Shown here: positions 28,460-39,784 of the stretch, in pieces | Layout of the letters: each line of letters opens with the position of its first letter | Position numbering within the stretch: the stretch's first letter is position 1 | Source of the DNA: Pseudolactococcus laudensis | GTDB taxonomy: Bacteria; Bacillota; Bacilli; Lactobacillales; Streptococcaceae | DNA: 62,679 nucleotides | NCBI RefSeq assembly: GCF_013449735.1 | Contig: NZ_JACBNY010000012.1 | Location: 1-62,679 of the forward strand | Reading direction: 5' to 3' | Translations under genes and position numbers: made by a program | The notes under the pieces: model-generated | What the model saw: only the letters and a program-made list of their open reading frames with translations | Database searches by the model: none | What the model was told of the DNA's origin: nothing

Positions 28460-29356
28460 TTAAAACTCACGAGATAATTTTTCATCACTATTCATTTGTG
28501 TAATCAAAGCATCAACACCATCAAACTTAATCATACCACGAATCAGTTTTAAGAAATACACTGTTACAGATTCACCATAAATTTCATCATGGAAATCAAA
28601 AATATTGACTTCAAGTGTTTTATTCTTACCACCAAAGGTATCATTGTAGCCAATAGAGGCCATGCCACGGTAACGTACACCAGAAACCTCAATATCGACA
28701 ACATAAACACCAATAGCTGGTAAATATTGGTAATGCTTAGACTCAATATTAGCAGTCGGGTAACCAATGGTGCGCCCTCTTGCCTCACCATGAACGACTA
28801 TCCCAGAGACCTCATAATCGTAGCCTAAAAGTCGATTGGCAAGACTGACATCACCATCAAGAACCGCTTGACGAATTCTAGTTGATGAAATCTTTTCACC
28901 TGCATCTGACACTTGCGCAATTTGGTAAGATTCATACTCAGAAAGCTGACTGAGCTCACCATGGTCTGAACCAAATCGATAGTCAAACCCTACAACAATC
29001 GCAGCAATATTCAAGTGACTCACATATTTTTGAATAAAATCATGGCTGGTTAACTTGGCAAAATGACTGGTAAAATCAGTCAAATAAAGGAAATCAACGC
29101 CATTCTCTTCAAAAAGCGCTAAGCGTTTATCCGGTGATGTCAGATGTTTAAATAAATCTTCATTAAATTTTTTAAAAACGAGTACAGGACTCTCAGGAAA
29201 TGTCAGCACCGAAATACTGGCATTTTTTTCAGCCGCCAAATCACGCGCCTTATCAAACAAAGCCTGATGTCCTCGATGCAGACCATCAAAATACCCTAAA
29301 ACAAGTATTGTTGGGGCTGAATCAAGATCTTCTTCCTTAAATTTAATAACTTTCAT
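28460..29356 (-). CDS. ribF: Bifunctional riboflavin kinase/FAD synthetase
   Basis: Converts riboflavin to FMN and FMN to FAD. The 298-aa protein has an N-terminal adenylyltransferase domain ([27 protein letters not shown]) and a C-terminal kinase domain ([11 protein letters not shown], ...[19 protein letters not shown]). It overlaps the truB stop by 4 nt, the common truB-ribF pairing. No FMN riboswitch is visible upstream. Confidence 0.95.
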   Translation of the reverse strand: MKVIKFKEEDLDSAPTILVLGYFDGLHRGHQALFDKARDLAAEKNASISVLTFPESPVLVFKKFNEDLFKHLTSPDKRLALFEENGVDFLYLTDFTSHFAKLTSHDFIQKYVSHLNIAAIVVGFDYRFGSDHGELSQLSEYESYQIAQVSDAGEKISSTRIRQAVLDGDVSLANRLLGYDYEVSGIVVHGEARGRTIGYPTANIESKHYQYLPAIGVYVVDIEVSGVRYRGMASIGYNDTFGGKNKTLEVNIFDFHDEIYGESVTVYFLKLIRGMIKFDGVDALITQMNSDEKLSREF

Positions 29357-30249
29357 TTGATTACTTTCTTAGGTTTGTAAAGTTGACCGTCTCTTTGTTC
29401 TAATATCGCAATAAGTTGACCGTTTTGAATACCTGCGACAATTTTGTTCTCAGCCGTAATCTTGACAAAACGCCCAAAGCCAATCTCTGAAACTTGCGCC
29501 TCAGTCAATTCAACTTTTTCTAAATCAAAGATACCATATTCAATAGGCAAGAAAGCCTCATCTAACCGATTTTCGGCTTTAAGTTGCTCAATTTCTGATA
29601 ATTTAAATGCCTTGTCAATCGTCAAGCCAGCTGATGCTGTCCGCTGTAGGTAAGACATATGACTGGCAAATCCAAGTTTTTCACCCAAATCAACAGCCAG
29701 AGTTCTGACATACGTTCCCTTACTACAAACAACACGGAAATCAAATCTAACAAGACCATTTGCCGCATCGAAAGTAGGTTCAGACGTTCTTGAAAACTCT
29801 GAAATCGTCACCTGTCGCTCCGGTCGATCAACCGTCTCACCAGCGTGCGCATACTCATAAAGTTTGCGACCATTGACTTTAACTGCTGAGTACATCGGTG
29901 GAATCTGCGTGATTTCGCCGACAAAGTCGACCATGGCAGCATCAATCTCTGTCGTCGTTGGCATGTTTAGAACGGGAGTAGATGCGACCACTGCACCACT
30001 TGCATCCTCTGTTTCCGTCGAATAACCCAGGGTAACTTGCCCCTCATAGACCTTTCCGGCCTCAGTCATGTACTCAATCACGCGCGTCGCTTTACCAACA
30101 GCAATCGGTAAAACACCAGTCACGTCAGGATCCAAAGTCCCGCCATGCCCGATTTTTTTCGTCTGTAAAATCTTACGCAATTTGAAAACGACATCATGAC
30201 TGGTCATGCCTGCTTCTTTATAGATATTTAAAATTCCGTTAACTGTCAT
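29353..30249 (-). CDS. truB: tRNA pseudouridine-55 synthase
   Basis: Makes pseudouridine 55 in the T-psi-C loop of tRNAs. The 298-aa protein starts [19 protein letters not shown] and has catalytic Asp in [40 protein letters not shown] and [15 protein letters not shown] are further family motifs, with a small C-terminal PUA-like part. It follows the DUF2130 gene by 2 nt. Confidence 0.96.
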   Translation of the reverse strand: MTVNGILNIYKEAGMTSHDVVFKLRKILQTKKIGHGGTLDPDVTGVLPIAVGKATRVIEYMTEAGKVYEGQVTLGYSTETEDASGAVVASTPVLNMPTTTEIDAAMVDFVGEITQIPPMYSAVKVNGRKLYEYAHAGETVDRPERQVTISEFSRTSEPTFDAANGLVRFDFRVVCSKGTYVRTLAVDLGEKLGFASHMSYLQRTASAGLTIDKAFKLSEIEQLKAENRLDEAFLPIEYGIFDLEKVELTEAQVSEIGFGRFVKITAENKIVAGIQNGQLIAILEQRDGQLYKPKKVIK

Positions 30250-30251
30250 TT

Positions 30252-31622
30252 TTAGTCCTTGTTTAGATTGGCAAATTTCTCAGCCATGGTTTGATTTTTT
30301 CTGGTTAATTTCTTAACAGAGACATCCTCTAGTTTATTGTTAGCCAAACGTAATTGATTTTCACTCGTTGAGAGTGCTTTTTTAACTTCTTCCATGCGTT
30401 TGATTGATTTATCAATCTCATCAATTGCCTTAGCAAAATTTTTGCTAGCTGAAGTATAATTCTTAGCAAAACCTGTTTTAAAGATATCTAAGTCAGCCTC
30501 AAATGTTGTAATATCAATATTTTGCTCACGAATCAAAGCAAGTTCTTGTTTATAATCCAGTGAGTTCATGGCAGCGTTGCGCAACAAACCAATCAATTGA
30601 ATAAAGAAATTGGGACGTACAACATACATTTTAGCATATTCATGCGAAACATCCACAATCCCAGTATTGAAATAATCATTATCGGCTTCTAGCATGGTCA
30701 CTAAGACAGCATACTCACAGTTTTTCTCCTTGCGGTCTTTGTCTAATTCCTTATAGAAATCACGGTTTTTATGCTTGGTTGCTGTTTCATCACCTTCATT
30801 TTTCATTTCAAACATGATAGAGATGATTTCATTGCCATATTCATCATTTTCACGGTAGATGAAATCGCCCTTACTGCCTGTTCTCGCGTCATTATCTTTT
30901 TCAAAATAAGCCTTTGGAAACATGGTCGCACGCACTTTATTGAATTCATTTTCAGCAAAGTTCTCGAGACTTTCGCCAATGGCTTTAGTGGATTGCTGGG
31001 CCTTGAAGTTTTTGTAGAAATCCACTTCATCGTTTTTTGCCTTGAGTAAAATCTCGTACTCATTTTTGATAGCATTGGCTTTCAGTTCTTGCTCTTTTTC
31101 GGTTAACAGGAGTTCATTTTTAATCGCATCCCGTTCTTTGGCAAGTTCCGCTAGGGCTTTTTCGTTTTCGGACACTGTTTGTTGTAACGTGAGTTGTTTC
31201 TCAGATTCAAGCTGCTGTAACTGCGCTTTGAGTTCTGACAGTTCAGTCTGGAGGGCTGATTTGGTTTGTTCTTCAACCAATTTCACTTCAGCATTTTTCG
31301 CTTGCTCCAAATTTTCACGTTCAAGCTGCGCTTTTTCGAGAGCTGCTTTTAAATCCGTTAACTCTGTTTGTAAGGCAGACTTTGTCTGTTCTTCAACCAA
31401 TTTCACTTCAGCATTTTTCGACACTTCCAAGTTTTTGAGCTGGCTTTCAAGCTCAGCTAACTTAGCATCAGACTGAACGGTTAGGATTTCTTTTTCTTTT
31501 TCAAGCTGCGCATCGATTTCTTGCTCAAATTCATGCGTCCGAACTTGTGCCAAGATATCCGCAAAACCTGATGCATCAACCGTAAAGACCTCCCCACAAT
31601 GTGGGCATTTGATTTGATTCAT
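30252..31622 (-). CDS. DUF2130 coiled-coil protein
   Basis: The 456-aa protein begins with a zinc-ribbon-like [14 protein letters not shown] long Glu/Lys/Gln-rich coiled coil follows (about residues 30-200), then the DUF2130 domain, whose [25 protein letters not shown] resembles a nuclease-like core with an acidic/lysine set. Function is unknown; a nuclease-like role is conjecture. The coiled coil contains a 40-residue direct repeat ([17 protein letters not shown] occurs twice). The start at 31622 follows the pcrA stop as TAA-A-ATG with AAGGA 8 nt upstream. Confidence 0.8.
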   Translation of the reverse strand: MNQIKCPHCGEVFTVDASGFADILAQVRTHEFEQEIDAQLEKEKEILTVQSDAKLAELESQLKNLEVSKNAEVKLVEEQTKSALQTELTDLKAALEKAQLERENLEQAKNAEVKLVEEQTKSALQTELSELKAQLQQLESEKQLTLQQTVSENEKALAELAKERDAIKNELLLTEKEQELKANAIKNEYEILLKAKNDEVDFYKNFKAQQSTKAIGESLENFAENEFNKVRATMFPKAYFEKDNDARTGSKGDFIYRENDEYGNEIISIMFEMKNEGDETATKHKNRDFYKELDKDRKEKNCEYAVLVTMLEADNDYFNTGIVDVSHEYAKMYVVRPNFFIQLIGLLRNAAMNSLDYKQELALIREQNIDITTFEADLDIFKTGFAKNYTSASKNFAKAIDEIDKSIKRMEEVKKALSTSENQLRLANNKLEDVSVKKLTRKNQTMAEKFANLNKD

Positions 31623-31623
31623 T

Positions 31624-33912
31624 TTAATTTTCCTTTTTCTCAATCGGTGCCATCTGCGCCAGCAAGCGTTTTAAGCCAACTTCTGGGAAGGCGATTTTCA
31701 ATTCCATGTTTGAGCCTGTACCTGAAACATCTAAGACCGTGCCATCTCCCCATTTTTTATGGTGGGCGGTGTCGCCGATGCTCCAGTTGCCAACTGGTTT
31801 TTCTGTCGCACCTTGTCTTGCTGAAACTGAGCCAGTCGATGACACTGCGGATTTCCGACCTTTAATAGCATCTGCTAAGCTGACACCTGAACCAAATTGA
31901 CTTCTTGACGATGTGCTGGAAGATTTATAAGTTGCATTAAAGCTCGTATTAGCTTTTCTGGCTTGACCTGTATAAGTCAGCAACTCATCGTCAATTTCAC
32001 GTAAGAAACGCGACGGTTGATTATAGCTTGAACGACCAAAGAGCATGCGTGAGCTGGCATTTGTCATATACAAAACTTCTTCTGCTCGTGTGATACCGAC
32101 GTATGCTAGTCGGCGTTCTTCTTCTAATTCGTCTTCATCTTCGGCTTGCCGACTGAGTGGAAAGACGCCTTCCTCCATGCCGACGAGGAATACAACAGGA
32201 AACTCTAGGCCTTTAGCCGCGTGCAAGGTCATGAGGGTCACTTGCGATGTTTCGTCGTAACTGTCGGTATCTGCGACCAAGCTAAGGTCATTTAGGAATC
32301 GACTAAGTTTATCTAAACCTGTCTCGTCTTCAACTGCGTTTTCAGCTTCCTTGTCATCAAAGCTTTTGGTAACGGTCAAGAATTCTTCGATATTTTCCAG
32401 ACGATTTTGGGCTTCAAGACTAGTTGTTTGAATTTCTAGCGCTTTTTTGTAAGTCGTTTTATCTAGGACTTTTTCGACTAACTCAGTAATGGTAAACTGG
32501 TCCACATCATCGGCGAGATTAAGCAAAATATGCGCTAGATTAAAGAGTTCTGATGCCGCCTTGCCTTTAAGCGAGCTGAGCGTCACATCGCGCGCTGCTT
32601 CCAACAAAGAAACATCTTGCTGAGTCGCAAAATCGCGAAGTGTTTCAAGCGCCTTAGGACCGACGCCGCGTTTAGGTTCATTGACAATCCGCTCAAACGA
32701 GATGTTATCACGAACATTTGCAATGACGTTGAGATAAGCAACAACGTCCCGAATCTCTTTACGAGAGTAGAATTTAGTGCCTCCGACCATGGTGTAAGGA
32801 ATGTTAGATTTAAGGAGCGCTTCCTCGATGGCACGAGACTGGGCGTTGGTGCGATACAAAACAGCAAAGTCTGAGTACTGCCGCTTGTTTTCTTGCAGTT
32901 CATGGTTAATTTGTCCCGCAACAAAATTGGCCTCTTCACGTTCATCACCAGACCGATGATAAATGATGTTTTCTCCGTCCGCATTTTGCGTCCAGAGTTT
33001 TTTAGGGCGACGTTTTTGGTTGTTATTGATAACTTCGTTGGCAGCTTGTAGGATTGTTTTAGTTGAACGATAATTTTCTTCTAACAAAACGACTTTAGCC
33101 TCGGGATAGTCCTGCTCAAAATCCAAAATATTTTGCATATCAGCGCCACGCCAGCCATAAATAGATTGGTCTGCATCCCCTACGACGCATAAGTTTTTAA
33201 AGCGTTTAGCTAATAGCTGCACCAATTGATACTGGGCATGGTTGGTATCTTGGTACTCATCAACGTGAATGTACTGAAATTTCCCTTGATAATAAGCAAG
33301 AACATCTGGATTTTTATCGAAAAGAAGAATCGTGTTCATAATGAGGTCGTCAAAGTCCATAGATTCGCTGCGCTTGAGTTCTGTTTCATAGCATTTATAG
33401 GCCTTGGCGACGATTTCAGTGTAGAGGTAGTTGGCGTTTTTAGCATAGCTTTCTGCTGTGACTAAATCATTTTTACTGTTAGAAATTGTCCCTAAAATCG
33501 TACGCTCTGTAAACTTTTTCGGGTCAACATTGAGCTCTTTTAAAATACGTTTCATAAGAGTGCGCTGTTCACCTGGGTCAACAATCGTGAAGTTTCGATT
33601 ATAACCGATATGGTCGGCATCACGACGGAGAATGCGAACACACATACTATGAAAAGTTGCGATAAGAGTGTCTTGTGTGCGAGGATTAAGATCAATCGCC
33701 CGTTCGCGCATTTCTCGCGCTGCTTTATTAGTAAAGGTAATCGCAAGGATATTCCAAGGATTGACCATTTTTTCTTCAATCAAATACGCAATTCTATGCG
33801 TTAGAACACGTGTTTTACCAGAACCTGCTCCCGCCATGATTAAAAGCGGGCCTTCTGTTGTCTGTACCGCCTCAGCTTGGCGGTCGTTCATACCTTGTAA
33901 TAATGGATTCAT
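31624..33912 (-). CDS. pcrA: ATP-dependent DNA helicase PcrA/UvrD
   Basis: Superfamily 1A 3'-5' helicase in repair and replication restart. The 762-aa protein has Walker [13 protein letters not shown] near residue 30, [15 protein letters not shown] (motif Ia), DEYQDTN (motif II), [15 protein letters not shown] (motif III), LEENYRSTK (motif IV), [18 protein letters not shown] (motif V) and [13 protein letters not shown] (motif VI). The C-terminal Tudor-like [17 protein letters not shown] contacts RNA polymerase in relatives. It opens the pcrA-DUF2130-truB-ribF unit. Confidence 0.95.
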   Translation of the reverse strand: MNPLLQGMNDRQAEAVQTTEGPLLIMAGAGSGKTRVLTHRIAYLIEEKMVNPWNILAITFTNKAAREMRERAIDLNPRTQDTLIATFHSMCVRILRRDADHIGYNRNFTIVDPGEQRTLMKRILKELNVDPKKFTERTILGTISNSKNDLVTAESYAKNANYLYTEIVAKAYKCYETELKRSESMDFDDLIMNTILLFDKNPDVLAYYQGKFQYIHVDEYQDTNHAQYQLVQLLAKRFKNLCVVGDADQSIYGWRGADMQNILDFEQDYPEAKVVLLEENYRSTKTILQAANEVINNNQKRRPKKLWTQNADGENIIYHRSGDEREEANFVAGQINHELQENKRQYSDFAVLYRTNAQSRAIEEALLKSNIPYTMVGGTKFYSRKEIRDVVAYLNVIANVRDNISFERIVNEPKRGVGPKALETLRDFATQQDVSLLEAARDVTLSSLKGKAASELFNLAHILLNLADDVDQFTITELVEKVLDKTTYKKALEIQTTSLEAQNRLENIEEFLTVTKSFDDKEAENAVEDETGLDKLSRFLNDLSLVADTDSYDETSQVTLMTLHAAKGLEFPVVFLVGMEEGVFPLSRQAEDEDELEEERRLAYVGITRAEEVLYMTNASSRMLFGRSSYNQPSRFLREIDDELLTYTGQARKANTSFNATYKSSSTSSRSQFGSGVSLADAIKGRKSAVSSTGSVSARQGATEKPVGNWSIGDTAHHKKWGDGTVLDVSGTGSNMELKIAFPEVGLKRLLAQMAPIEKKEN

Positions 33913-33944
33913 TTTACTCTCTTTTCCTGTTTGACATCTCTATT

Positions 33945-33973
33945 ATTATAACATAAATGACTAAAGGTGTAGA
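33945..33973 (-). promoter_or_regulatory. Promoter of pcrA
   Basis: TCTACA (33968-33973), 17 bp, then TATAAT (33945-33950) preceded by TGT (extended -10). Predicted start near 33938. Confidence 0.65.
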
Positions 33974-34062
33974 AACAGTGACGTTTGAAAACACCCTCAT
34001 TTTTGCAACATAAGTATGGTGGAATTACCGCGCAGTTTAGTAAAAAAATGAATACCAAAAAT

Positions 34063-34103
34063 AAAAAATAGACCAGAATTCAAAATTTTCTAGTCTATTT
34101 TTT
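34063..34103 (-). terminator. Terminator of the small membrane protein gene
   Basis: AAAAAATAGAC and GTCTATTTTTT, extended by AGAA/TTCT across single mismatches. T runs occur on both strands, so it can work in either direction. Confidence 0.75.
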
Positions 34104-34117
34104 AGAGATCTCTTGTT

Positions 34118-34339
34118 TTATTGACGTTTAAACTTTTTCATCATAAGAATAATGAGCAAGTAAATCATTACTGGACTCAGTAACCAAAAAAGTGTTACTG
34201 GGATACTTTTAAACATGACTAGCATATAACCATGTCGATAAAAATTCACCATACTTATCAAAAATGGCAGAGCTAAAACAAGCATGACAGTCAAATGCAC
34301 CAAGTTGGGGTGCTGAAACTTTTCTTCAAATTTAAGCAT
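34118..34339 (-). CDS. Small two-helix membrane protein
   Basis: I do not recognise this 73-aa protein. It has two hydrophobic segments (LVHLTVMLVLALPFLISM and TLFWLLSPVMIYLLIILMM) joined by a short basic-aromatic loop, and a basic C-terminus (KKFKRQ). It is probably real: an excellent SD (AAAGGAG, 5 nt from the ATG) precedes it and a terminator lies 15 nt after it. It stands alone between srtA and pcrA. Confidence 0.65.
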   Translation of the reverse strand: MLKFEEKFQHPNLVHLTVMLVLALPFLISMVNFYRHGYMLVMFKSIPVTLFWLLSPVMIYLLIILMMKKFKRQ

Positions 34340-34392
34340 TTCATCTCCTTTAATTAGACAATAATATATTTTTCTTAATTTTACCTTAAACT

Positions 34393-34431
34393 AAAAAGCC
34401 CTGGCATCTTTAATAGATACTCAGGACTTCT
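34393..34431 (-). terminator. Probable terminator of gyrA-apbE-srtA
   Basis: Minus-strand AAGTCCTGAGTATC and GATGCCAGGGCTT pair with a few mismatches and lead into TTTTT. Confidence 0.5.
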
Positions 34432-34441
34432 CTTATTCCCT

Positions 34442-35170
34442 TTAAAAATTAGTAAATTGATTATAACTCACTTCAAAAGCTTGTTTAACATCTTTTTTAG
34501 CCGTATCGAAAGGAAATTCATTGACGTAATCTGCAAAAACAATAATCCGATTTACAGCTTCAATATCATCACAAGTAACAAGCGTCAATTCTTTCTTACC
34601 GGGATGATCGTCAATCACTTCAACATGTTCAGGTGTCATGACTTGGACATCCCGAATTTTATACTGATAAATTTTTTCTTTATCCGTGATATAAATCACC
34701 ATATCTTTTTTAGCACGTTCAAGTGGTGTAAATAGTAACTGAGGTGCACCAGTCACTCCGCTGACATGGTGGCTTGCCAGGGCATAGTTTCCTTGCCCCA
34801 TAACAGCATCAGGTTTCATAGTACCAGCACCATAAGTAAGTTCAACGTTGCCAATACCACGAAAAATTGGAAGGTTGATGCCCAGATCAGGGATAGCGAT
34901 GCCCCCAATTACTGGTAATTTCTGAGCATTTAATTGATTCTTCATGACATCTTCAAAGGAAATTGGATTCACTTTTGAAAAATCAAAATCACCGACGCCA
35001 TCTTTATCATTATCCTTCAATGTTTTTTTATCAATCTTCGTCACCTGATACTTATTGGCATTCCATGCCATAATCATGTTTCGATAACCCTTGTTAAAAA
35101 TGAGTAATAAGCCTAGCAATAATAGCAATATCAGAAAGATATTCACTAACCAGCGTCTCAATTTTTTCAT
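34442..35170 (-). CDS. srtA: Class A sortase
   Basis: Transpeptidase that anchors LPXTG proteins to peptidoglycan. The 242-aa protein has an N-terminal signal anchor (residues 7-25) and the sortase barrel with His134 (LASHHV), Cys200 (LTLVTCDD) and Arg208 (NRIIVFA). The SD is strong (AGGGAG, 7 nt). Placement downstream of gyrA is usual in streptococci and lactococci. Here apbE lies between them, with 36 nt separating apbE and srtA. No LPXTG substrate is encoded in the window. Confidence 0.93.
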   Translation of the reverse strand: MKKLRRWLVNIFLILLLLLGLLLIFNKGYRNMIMAWNANKYQVTKIDKKTLKDNDKDGVGDFDFSKVNPISFEDVMKNQLNAQKLPVIGGIAIPDLGINLPIFRGIGNVELTYGAGTMKPDAVMGQGNYALASHHVSGVTGAPQLLFTPLERAKKDMVIYITDKEKIYQYKIRDVQVMTPEHVEVIDDHPGKKELTLVTCDDIEAVNRIIVFADYVNEFPFDTAKKDVKQAFEVSYNQFTNF

Positions 35171-35206
35171 TAGGTCTCTCCCTTGCTACACTTGTAACTT
35201 ATTGCA

Positions 35207-36280
35207 TTATTTTAAATCAGCGATATCACCGAGTTGATACTCAGATTTTTTATCAATTTCAAAGCGTTCTTTCAGATTTTTACTAACGTAGACTTTATTA
35301 TCTTTATCAACAAAAATGGCTTCGATATTTTTATGCTGCTCGACAAACTCATAACCTTTTTTGGTGCCTAAAGAAAAGATTGTGGTTGAAAGCGCATCAC
35401 CATCTACCCCTTTTTTACTGACAATCGTGACACTTTGAATATCATTATCAAAAGGATAGCCCGTTTTGGGGTCTAGTAAATGCGGATAGATTTTACCATC
35501 TACTTTTAAAAAGCGTTCGTAGATACCAGAGGTTGAAACAGATTCATCTTGCGCCTCTAAGAGACCAACTTGAGTAGAGACCTCTTTATTGGGGTCTTTA
35601 ATACCAATCGTCCAAGGCTCATTATCTCCTCGATACGAATGACCAATCAGAGATAGACTTGATGAGCCCAAATCAACAATCGCTGTTGTCACCCCATGTT
35701 CTTTTAGATAATCAGTCATCCTATCTGATACATAACCTTTGGTAATGGCACCCAAATCAATTTTTGCGCCTTTTTGGGTGATATAAACTGTTTGTTTTTT
35801 ATCATCGAATTTAATTAAACGATGAGATACCAGTGGTAGGGCTTGATCAATTTCACTTTGACTTGGTTTTCTGGCATCGTCAAATCCAATATGCCAGAGG
35901 CTACTAATAGCCCCAATCATCATATCAAAACCTGTCTGTTTATCAGAATAGTCATATGCTTCTTTCAACAGTTTATAAACTGATTTTGAAACTTTGACTG
36001 GTTTGATACCGGCTTGGTCATTTACTTCGTCTAGCTCGCTACCAGATTGATTAACTGAGGTTTTCTTATCGTAATCTTTGGCAATTGCAAGCGCTGACGC
36101 AACATCTTTTTCGTGACCTTTATCATAGGATGTGATTTTGACATAGGTTCCCATTGTAAAGACTTCTTTGACATAGGGTTTTGAACGTAAATCACGCTTG
36201 TGTGTACTGCAAGCTATCAAAACTAGACAGAGGCTTAAAAGCATGGCAAATAAGCCTAGTCCTTTTTTAAACTTCTTCAC
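35207..36280 (-). CDS. apbE: FAD:protein FMN transferase, lipoprotein
   Basis: ApbE-family enzymes attach FMN to threonine of extracytoplasmic flavoproteins. The 357-aa protein has a lipoprotein signal peptide ending LVLIAC, so it is outside the membrane. Family motifs are [25 protein letters not shown] and the Mg/FAD-site [13 protein letters not shown]. It starts with GTG 14 nt inside the end of gyrA, with AGGA 8 nt upstream, so it is cotranscribed. The target flavoprotein is not in the window. Confidence 0.9.
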   Translation of the reverse strand: MKKFKKGLGLFAMLLSLCLVLIACSTHKRDLRSKPYVKEVFTMGTYVKITSYDKGHEKDVASALAIAKDYDKKTSVNQSGSELDEVNDQAGIKPVKVSKSVYKLLKEAYDYSDKQTGFDMMIGAISSLWHIGFDDARKPSQSEIDQALPLVSHRLIKFDDKKQTVYITQKGAKIDLGAITKGYVSDRMTDYLKEHGVTTAIVDLGSSSLSLIGHSYRGDNEPWTIGIKDPNKEVSTQVGLLEAQDESVSTSGIYERFLKVDGKIYPHLLDPKTGYPFDNDIQSVTIVSKKGVDGDALSTTIFSLGTKKGYEFVEQHKNIEAIFVDKDNKVYVSKNLKERFEIDKKSEYQLGDIADLK

Positions 36281-38750
36281 TTGTCACTTCCTCAGAACCA
36301 TTTTCAGCTGTTTCAGTTTCCGTCATTTCAGATTCTCGCTCGACTAAGGCAAAAGTTACGATGTGAGCTTCTTTATCCAGACGCATGACTTTCACACCTT
36401 GGGCGCTACGGCCGGTTTGGGAAATGTTGTCGACGTTGGTCCGGATGATAACACCTGTATCAGTAATCAGCATGAGGTCTTCGTCACCATTGACGGTCAC
36501 GAGGCCGGCTAATTTACCAGTTCGCTCGGTCACGTTCATGACTTTAATCCCTTTACCACCACGTCCTTTGGTTGGATACTGTTCAGCGCTTGTCCGTTTA
36601 CCGAGACCATTTTCACTGACAACGAGGACTTCCTGGCTGTCGTTAATCGTACTTGAACCGACAACAAAGTCACCGTCACGGAGGTTAACCCCTTTAACAC
36701 CTGTCGCTGCACGACCCATGTCACGGAGAATATTTTCTTTAAAGCGAACAGAATATCCGTCATGTGTGCCAATAATTAATTCTTCCTGACCAGTTGTAAG
36801 TAAAACGTTGACTAGCTCATCATCTTCACGAAGGTTGAGAGCTTTCAAACCATTGGTTCTAATGTTGGCAAAGTGATTGGCATTAGTCCGTTTAACGATA
36901 CCACGCAAGGTAGTAAAGAGTAGGAAACGCTCTTGGTCAGATTTCTCAACATTAATGACTGTTTGAATTGATTCGCCTTCATCTAGTTTAAGCAGATTGA
37001 CGATCGGCAAACCTTTTGCCTGACGACCATACTCTGGAATTTCGTAAGCTTTCATCCGGTAGACACGGCCACGATTGGTGAAGAATAGGAGATGATCATG
37101 TGTTGAGGTTGACACCATGTGTTTGATGAAATCTTCATCTGACACACCAGAGCCTTGTACACCACGGCCACCACGGTTTTGCGCACGGAATTCATCTTGG
37201 TTGAGACGTTTGATATAGCCTTTATTTGACAAGGTAATCAAGACATCTTCTTCTTCGATTAAATCTTCGTCTTCTACACTGAGAACTTCACCAACGAGCA
37301 GTTCTGTCCGACGCGCATCTGCGAATTTACGCTTAATCTCTTTCATTTCTTCCGTGATAATGGCAACAACGCGCTCAGGTTTCGCTAGAATATCAATCAA
37401 ATCAGCAATCAAAGCTAATAAATCATCATATTCCTTTTGAATCTTATCACGTTCCAAACCAGTCAAACGACGCAGACGCATGTCTAAAATGGCCTGTGAT
37501 TGACGTTCAGAGAGTTCAAAGCGTGACATCAATTCAGCTTGGGCAATGGCATCTGTTTCAGACCCACGAATAATTTTGATGATTTCATCAATATTATCAA
37601 GGGCAATCAACAAGCCTTCTAAAATATGCGCACGCGCTTCAGCTTTTTCTTTATCAAACTGAGTCCGGCGGGTAATGACTTCTTTTTGGTGCGCAATATA
37701 ATGTGTCAGGATTTCTTTAACTGACAGGATTTTCGGTGCACCATCAACGATTGCCAGCATATTAAAGCTGAAGTTGGTCTGAACGCTAGTTAATTTGTAA
37801 AGGTTATTCAGGATAACATTGGCAGATGCATCACGTCGTACTTCAATAATAAATCGAACGCCATCTCGGTTAGATTCATCACGGACTGCAGTGATGCCTT
37901 CAATCCGTTTTTCTTGCGCTAAGCGAACGATATGCTCATGCAATTTAGCCTTGTTAACCATGTAAGGAAATTCAGTAATAACGATGCGTTCCTTACCAGT
38001 TTTTGTCACTTCAATCTCTGATTTGGCACGTAAAGTGATGCTACCTTTCCCTGTTTCATAGGCGCGGTGAATGCCACTACGTCCCATGACAAGAGCACCT
38101 GTTGGAAAGTCAGGACCAGGCATCACTTCCATAATATCACGAGTTGTCGCCTCAGGATTGGTCATGAGGAGTTTGACGGCATCAATCGTTTCACCAAGAT
38201 TATGCGGTGGAATATTGGTCGCCATACCAACTGCAATCCCTGTCGTCCCATTAACCAGAAGGTTAGGGAAACGGGCAGGAAGTACAACAGGTTCACGTTC
38301 TGTGCCATCATAGTTATCGATAAAATCGACTGTTTTTTTATTAATATCGCGCAACATTTCAAGCGCAATCTTGCTCATCCGCGCCTCTGTATAACGCATG
38401 GCAGCGGCGCCGTCACCGTCCATAGAACCGAAGTTACCATGACCGTCGACAAGCATATGGCGATAACTCCACCATTGCGCCATCCGAACCATTGATTCAT
38501 AAATAGCCGAATCGCCATGTGGGTGATATTTACCCATGACATCACCAGTAATACGGGCAGATTTTTTATGTGCTTTATCAGGGGTCACACCCAGTTCGTT
38601 CATCCCATAAAGAATACGGCGATGCACTGGTTTTAGACCGTCACGTACATCGGGTAACGCCCGTGCCACAATGACACTCATAGCATAGTCGATGAAACTT
38701 GTTTTCATTTCACTAGCCAGATTGACACTGACCAAATTTTTGTCTTGCAT
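36267..38750 (-). CDS. gyrA: DNA gyrase subunit A
   Basis: Introduces negative supercoils with GyrB. From the ATG at 38750 the protein is 827 aa. A TTG at 38768 is in frame but has no SD, whereas AAAGG is 10 nt before the ATG. Active-site Tyr120 lies in [20 protein letters not shown] carries Ser81 and Glu85, the quinolone-sensitive residues in streptococcal numbering. The GyrA box QNRGGRG in the C-terminal beta-propeller distinguishes it from ParC. The 3' end overlaps apbE; gyrB is outside the window. Confidence 0.97.
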   Translation of the reverse strand: MQDKNLVSVNLASEMKTSFIDYAMSVIVARALPDVRDGLKPVHRRILYGMNELGVTPDKAHKKSARITGDVMGKYHPHGDSAIYESMVRMAQWWSYRHMLVDGHGNFGSMDGDGAAAMRYTEARMSKIALEMLRDINKKTVDFIDNYDGTEREPVVLPARFPNLLVNGTTGIAVGMATNIPPHNLGETIDAVKLLMTNPEATTRDIMEVMPGPDFPTGALVMGRSGIHRAYETGKGSITLRAKSEIEVTKTGKERIVITEFPYMVNKAKLHEHIVRLAQEKRIEGITAVRDESNRDGVRFIIEVRRDASANVILNNLYKLTSVQTNFSFNMLAIVDGAPKILSVKEILTHYIAHQKEVITRRTQFDKEKAEARAHILEGLLIALDNIDEIIKIIRGSETDAIAQAELMSRFELSERQSQAILDMRLRRLTGLERDKIQKEYDDLLALIADLIDILAKPERVVAIITEEMKEIKRKFADARRTELLVGEVLSVEDEDLIEEEDVLITLSNKGYIKRLNQDEFRAQNRGGRGVQGSGVSDEDFIKHMVSTSTHDHLLFFTNRGRVYRMKAYEIPEYGRQAKGLPIVNLLKLDEGESIQTVINVEKSDQERFLLFTTLRGIVKRTNANHFANIRTNGLKALNLREDDELVNVLLTTGQEELIIGTHDGYSVRFKENILRDMGRAATGVKGVNLRDGDFVVGSSTINDSQEVLVVSENGLGKRTSAEQYPTKGRGGKGIKVMNVTERTGKLAGLVTVNGDEDLMLITDTGVIIRTNVDNISQTGRSAQGVKVMRLDKEAHIVTFALVERESEMTETETAENGSEEVTSEEV

Positions 38751-38790
38751 TGATTTACAGCCTTTCAAATACTAATCACGTATTGTTTCT

Positions 38791-38799
38791 ATTGTACCA
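38791..38799 (-). promoter_or_regulatory. Extended -10 promoter of gyrA
   Basis: TGGTACAAT on the minus strand (TGn plus TACAAT), no clear -35. Leader about 34 nt. Confidence 0.5.
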
Positions 38800-38808
38800 A
38801 AAAAATAG

Positions 38809-38833
38809 GAAAAAAGCTAGGCATGTCCTAGCT
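38809..38833 (-). terminator. Terminator of argCJDB
   Basis: Perfect AGCTAGG/CCTAGCT stem with a 5-nt loop and six T on the minus strand, about 70 nt past the argB stop. No argF follows. Confidence 0.8.
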
Positions 38834-38905
38834 CTACAGTATTTCGTTAGTCTTATAAATAGCAACGATAGACAAGTTTATCGTAACCCATAATATGTCC
38901 TTATT

Positions 38906-39784
38906 TTAAGACGTTAGTTGGTTATATTTTGTCAAATCAAGATTGTCTTTTTTAATTAACGTCCCAAAGCCTTCGCTTGTGAATAATTCAAAAATCAAAG
39001 AATTTTTCATACAACCATCTAACAACACTGCCTCGTTTAAACCATTTTGCATGGCGTATTTAATGGCCTCCAGTTTCGGAATCATGCCACCGGAAATTTT
39101 ACCTGCCGCAATCAAGTGATCAATTTCTGCCAGCGTCGTTTCTGGTAAAAATGACGCTTCATCTGGAAAATTCGAATACAAACCACGAACATCTGATAAT
39201 AAAATAAAGCGTTCAGCCTGTAATTCTCCTGCAATTCGGCTAGCTGCGGTATCGGCATTGACATTATAAATCTCGCCCGCCGCATCAACACCCGCAGTCG
39301 CAATGACAGGAATAGCCGAGGTCTTCGCAATCCGTTCAATGATTTCAGTATTAATCTTGGTGATCTTCCCAACGTAGCCCAAGTCTTCAGACAGTTGCTC
39401 GACTTCAATCATCCGCCCATCAATGCCAGAGATGCCAATCGCTTCGCCCCCTAGTCGTTGAATATCCCGAACCAGACTTTTATTCACCATGCCCGACAAG
39501 GCCGTCAGTGCAAGCTCAGCGGTCTCCTCGTCGGTGTAGCGCAAGCCGTTGATGAACTTCGATTCTTTGCCGTACTTGACTAGCAATTCATTAATGGCAG
39601 GTCCGCCACCGTGCACAAGAACGACATTGATCCCCAGTGTCTTCAGCAGCAAAATATCACTCAGGACTGATTTTTTGATAGCAGCATCTGTCATGGCGTT
39701 GCCGCCATACTTGATAACGACCGTCTGCCCCTGATACTTGAGCATGAAAGGCAACGCCGCCGTCAGCGTTTCAGGTACATTCAT
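38906..39784 (-). CDS. argB: Acetylglutamate kinase
   Basis: Phosphorylates N-acetylglutamate, second step of arginine synthesis. The 292-aa protein shows the amino-acid-kinase motifs VVIKYGGNAM, VLVHGGGPAIN, FINGLRYTDEET, YNVNADTAASRIAGEL and LLSDVRGLY. The N-terminal helix that makes arginine-inhibited hexamers is short here, so feedback sensitivity is uncertain. It overlaps argD by 4 nt and ends the operon. Confidence 0.95.
   Translation of the reverse strand: MNVPETLTAALPFMLKYQGQTVVIKYGGNAMTDAAIKKSVLSDILLLKTLGINVVLVHGGGPAINELLVKYGKESKFINGLRYTDEETAELALTALSGMVNKSLVRDIQRLGGEAIGISGIDGRMIEVEQLSEDLGYVGKITKINTEIIERIAKTSAIPVIATAGVDAAGEIYNVNADTAASRIAGELQAERFILLSDVRGLYSNFPDEASFLPETTLAEIDHLIAAGKISGGMIPKLEAIKYAMQNGLNEAVLLDGCMKNSLIFELFTSEGFGTLIKKDNLDLTKYNQLTS

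Noticed and set aside
29357-30251. FMN riboswitch for ribF
   Set aside because: The gene lies inside an operon with overlapping stops and starts, so there is no leader to hold one.
31042-31476. Serine-rich 144-codon plus-strand frame opposite the DUF2130 coiled coil
   Set aside because: The serine/phenylalanine richness is the mirror of Glu/Lys codons on the coding strand.
38067-38495. 142-codon open frame on the plus strand inside gyrA
   Set aside because: It is antisense to conserved GyrA coding sequence, has no SD or promoter and its translation resembles nothing.
36267-38833. Replication origin near gyrA
   Set aside because: No dnaA, gyrB or recF and no cluster of DnaA boxes.
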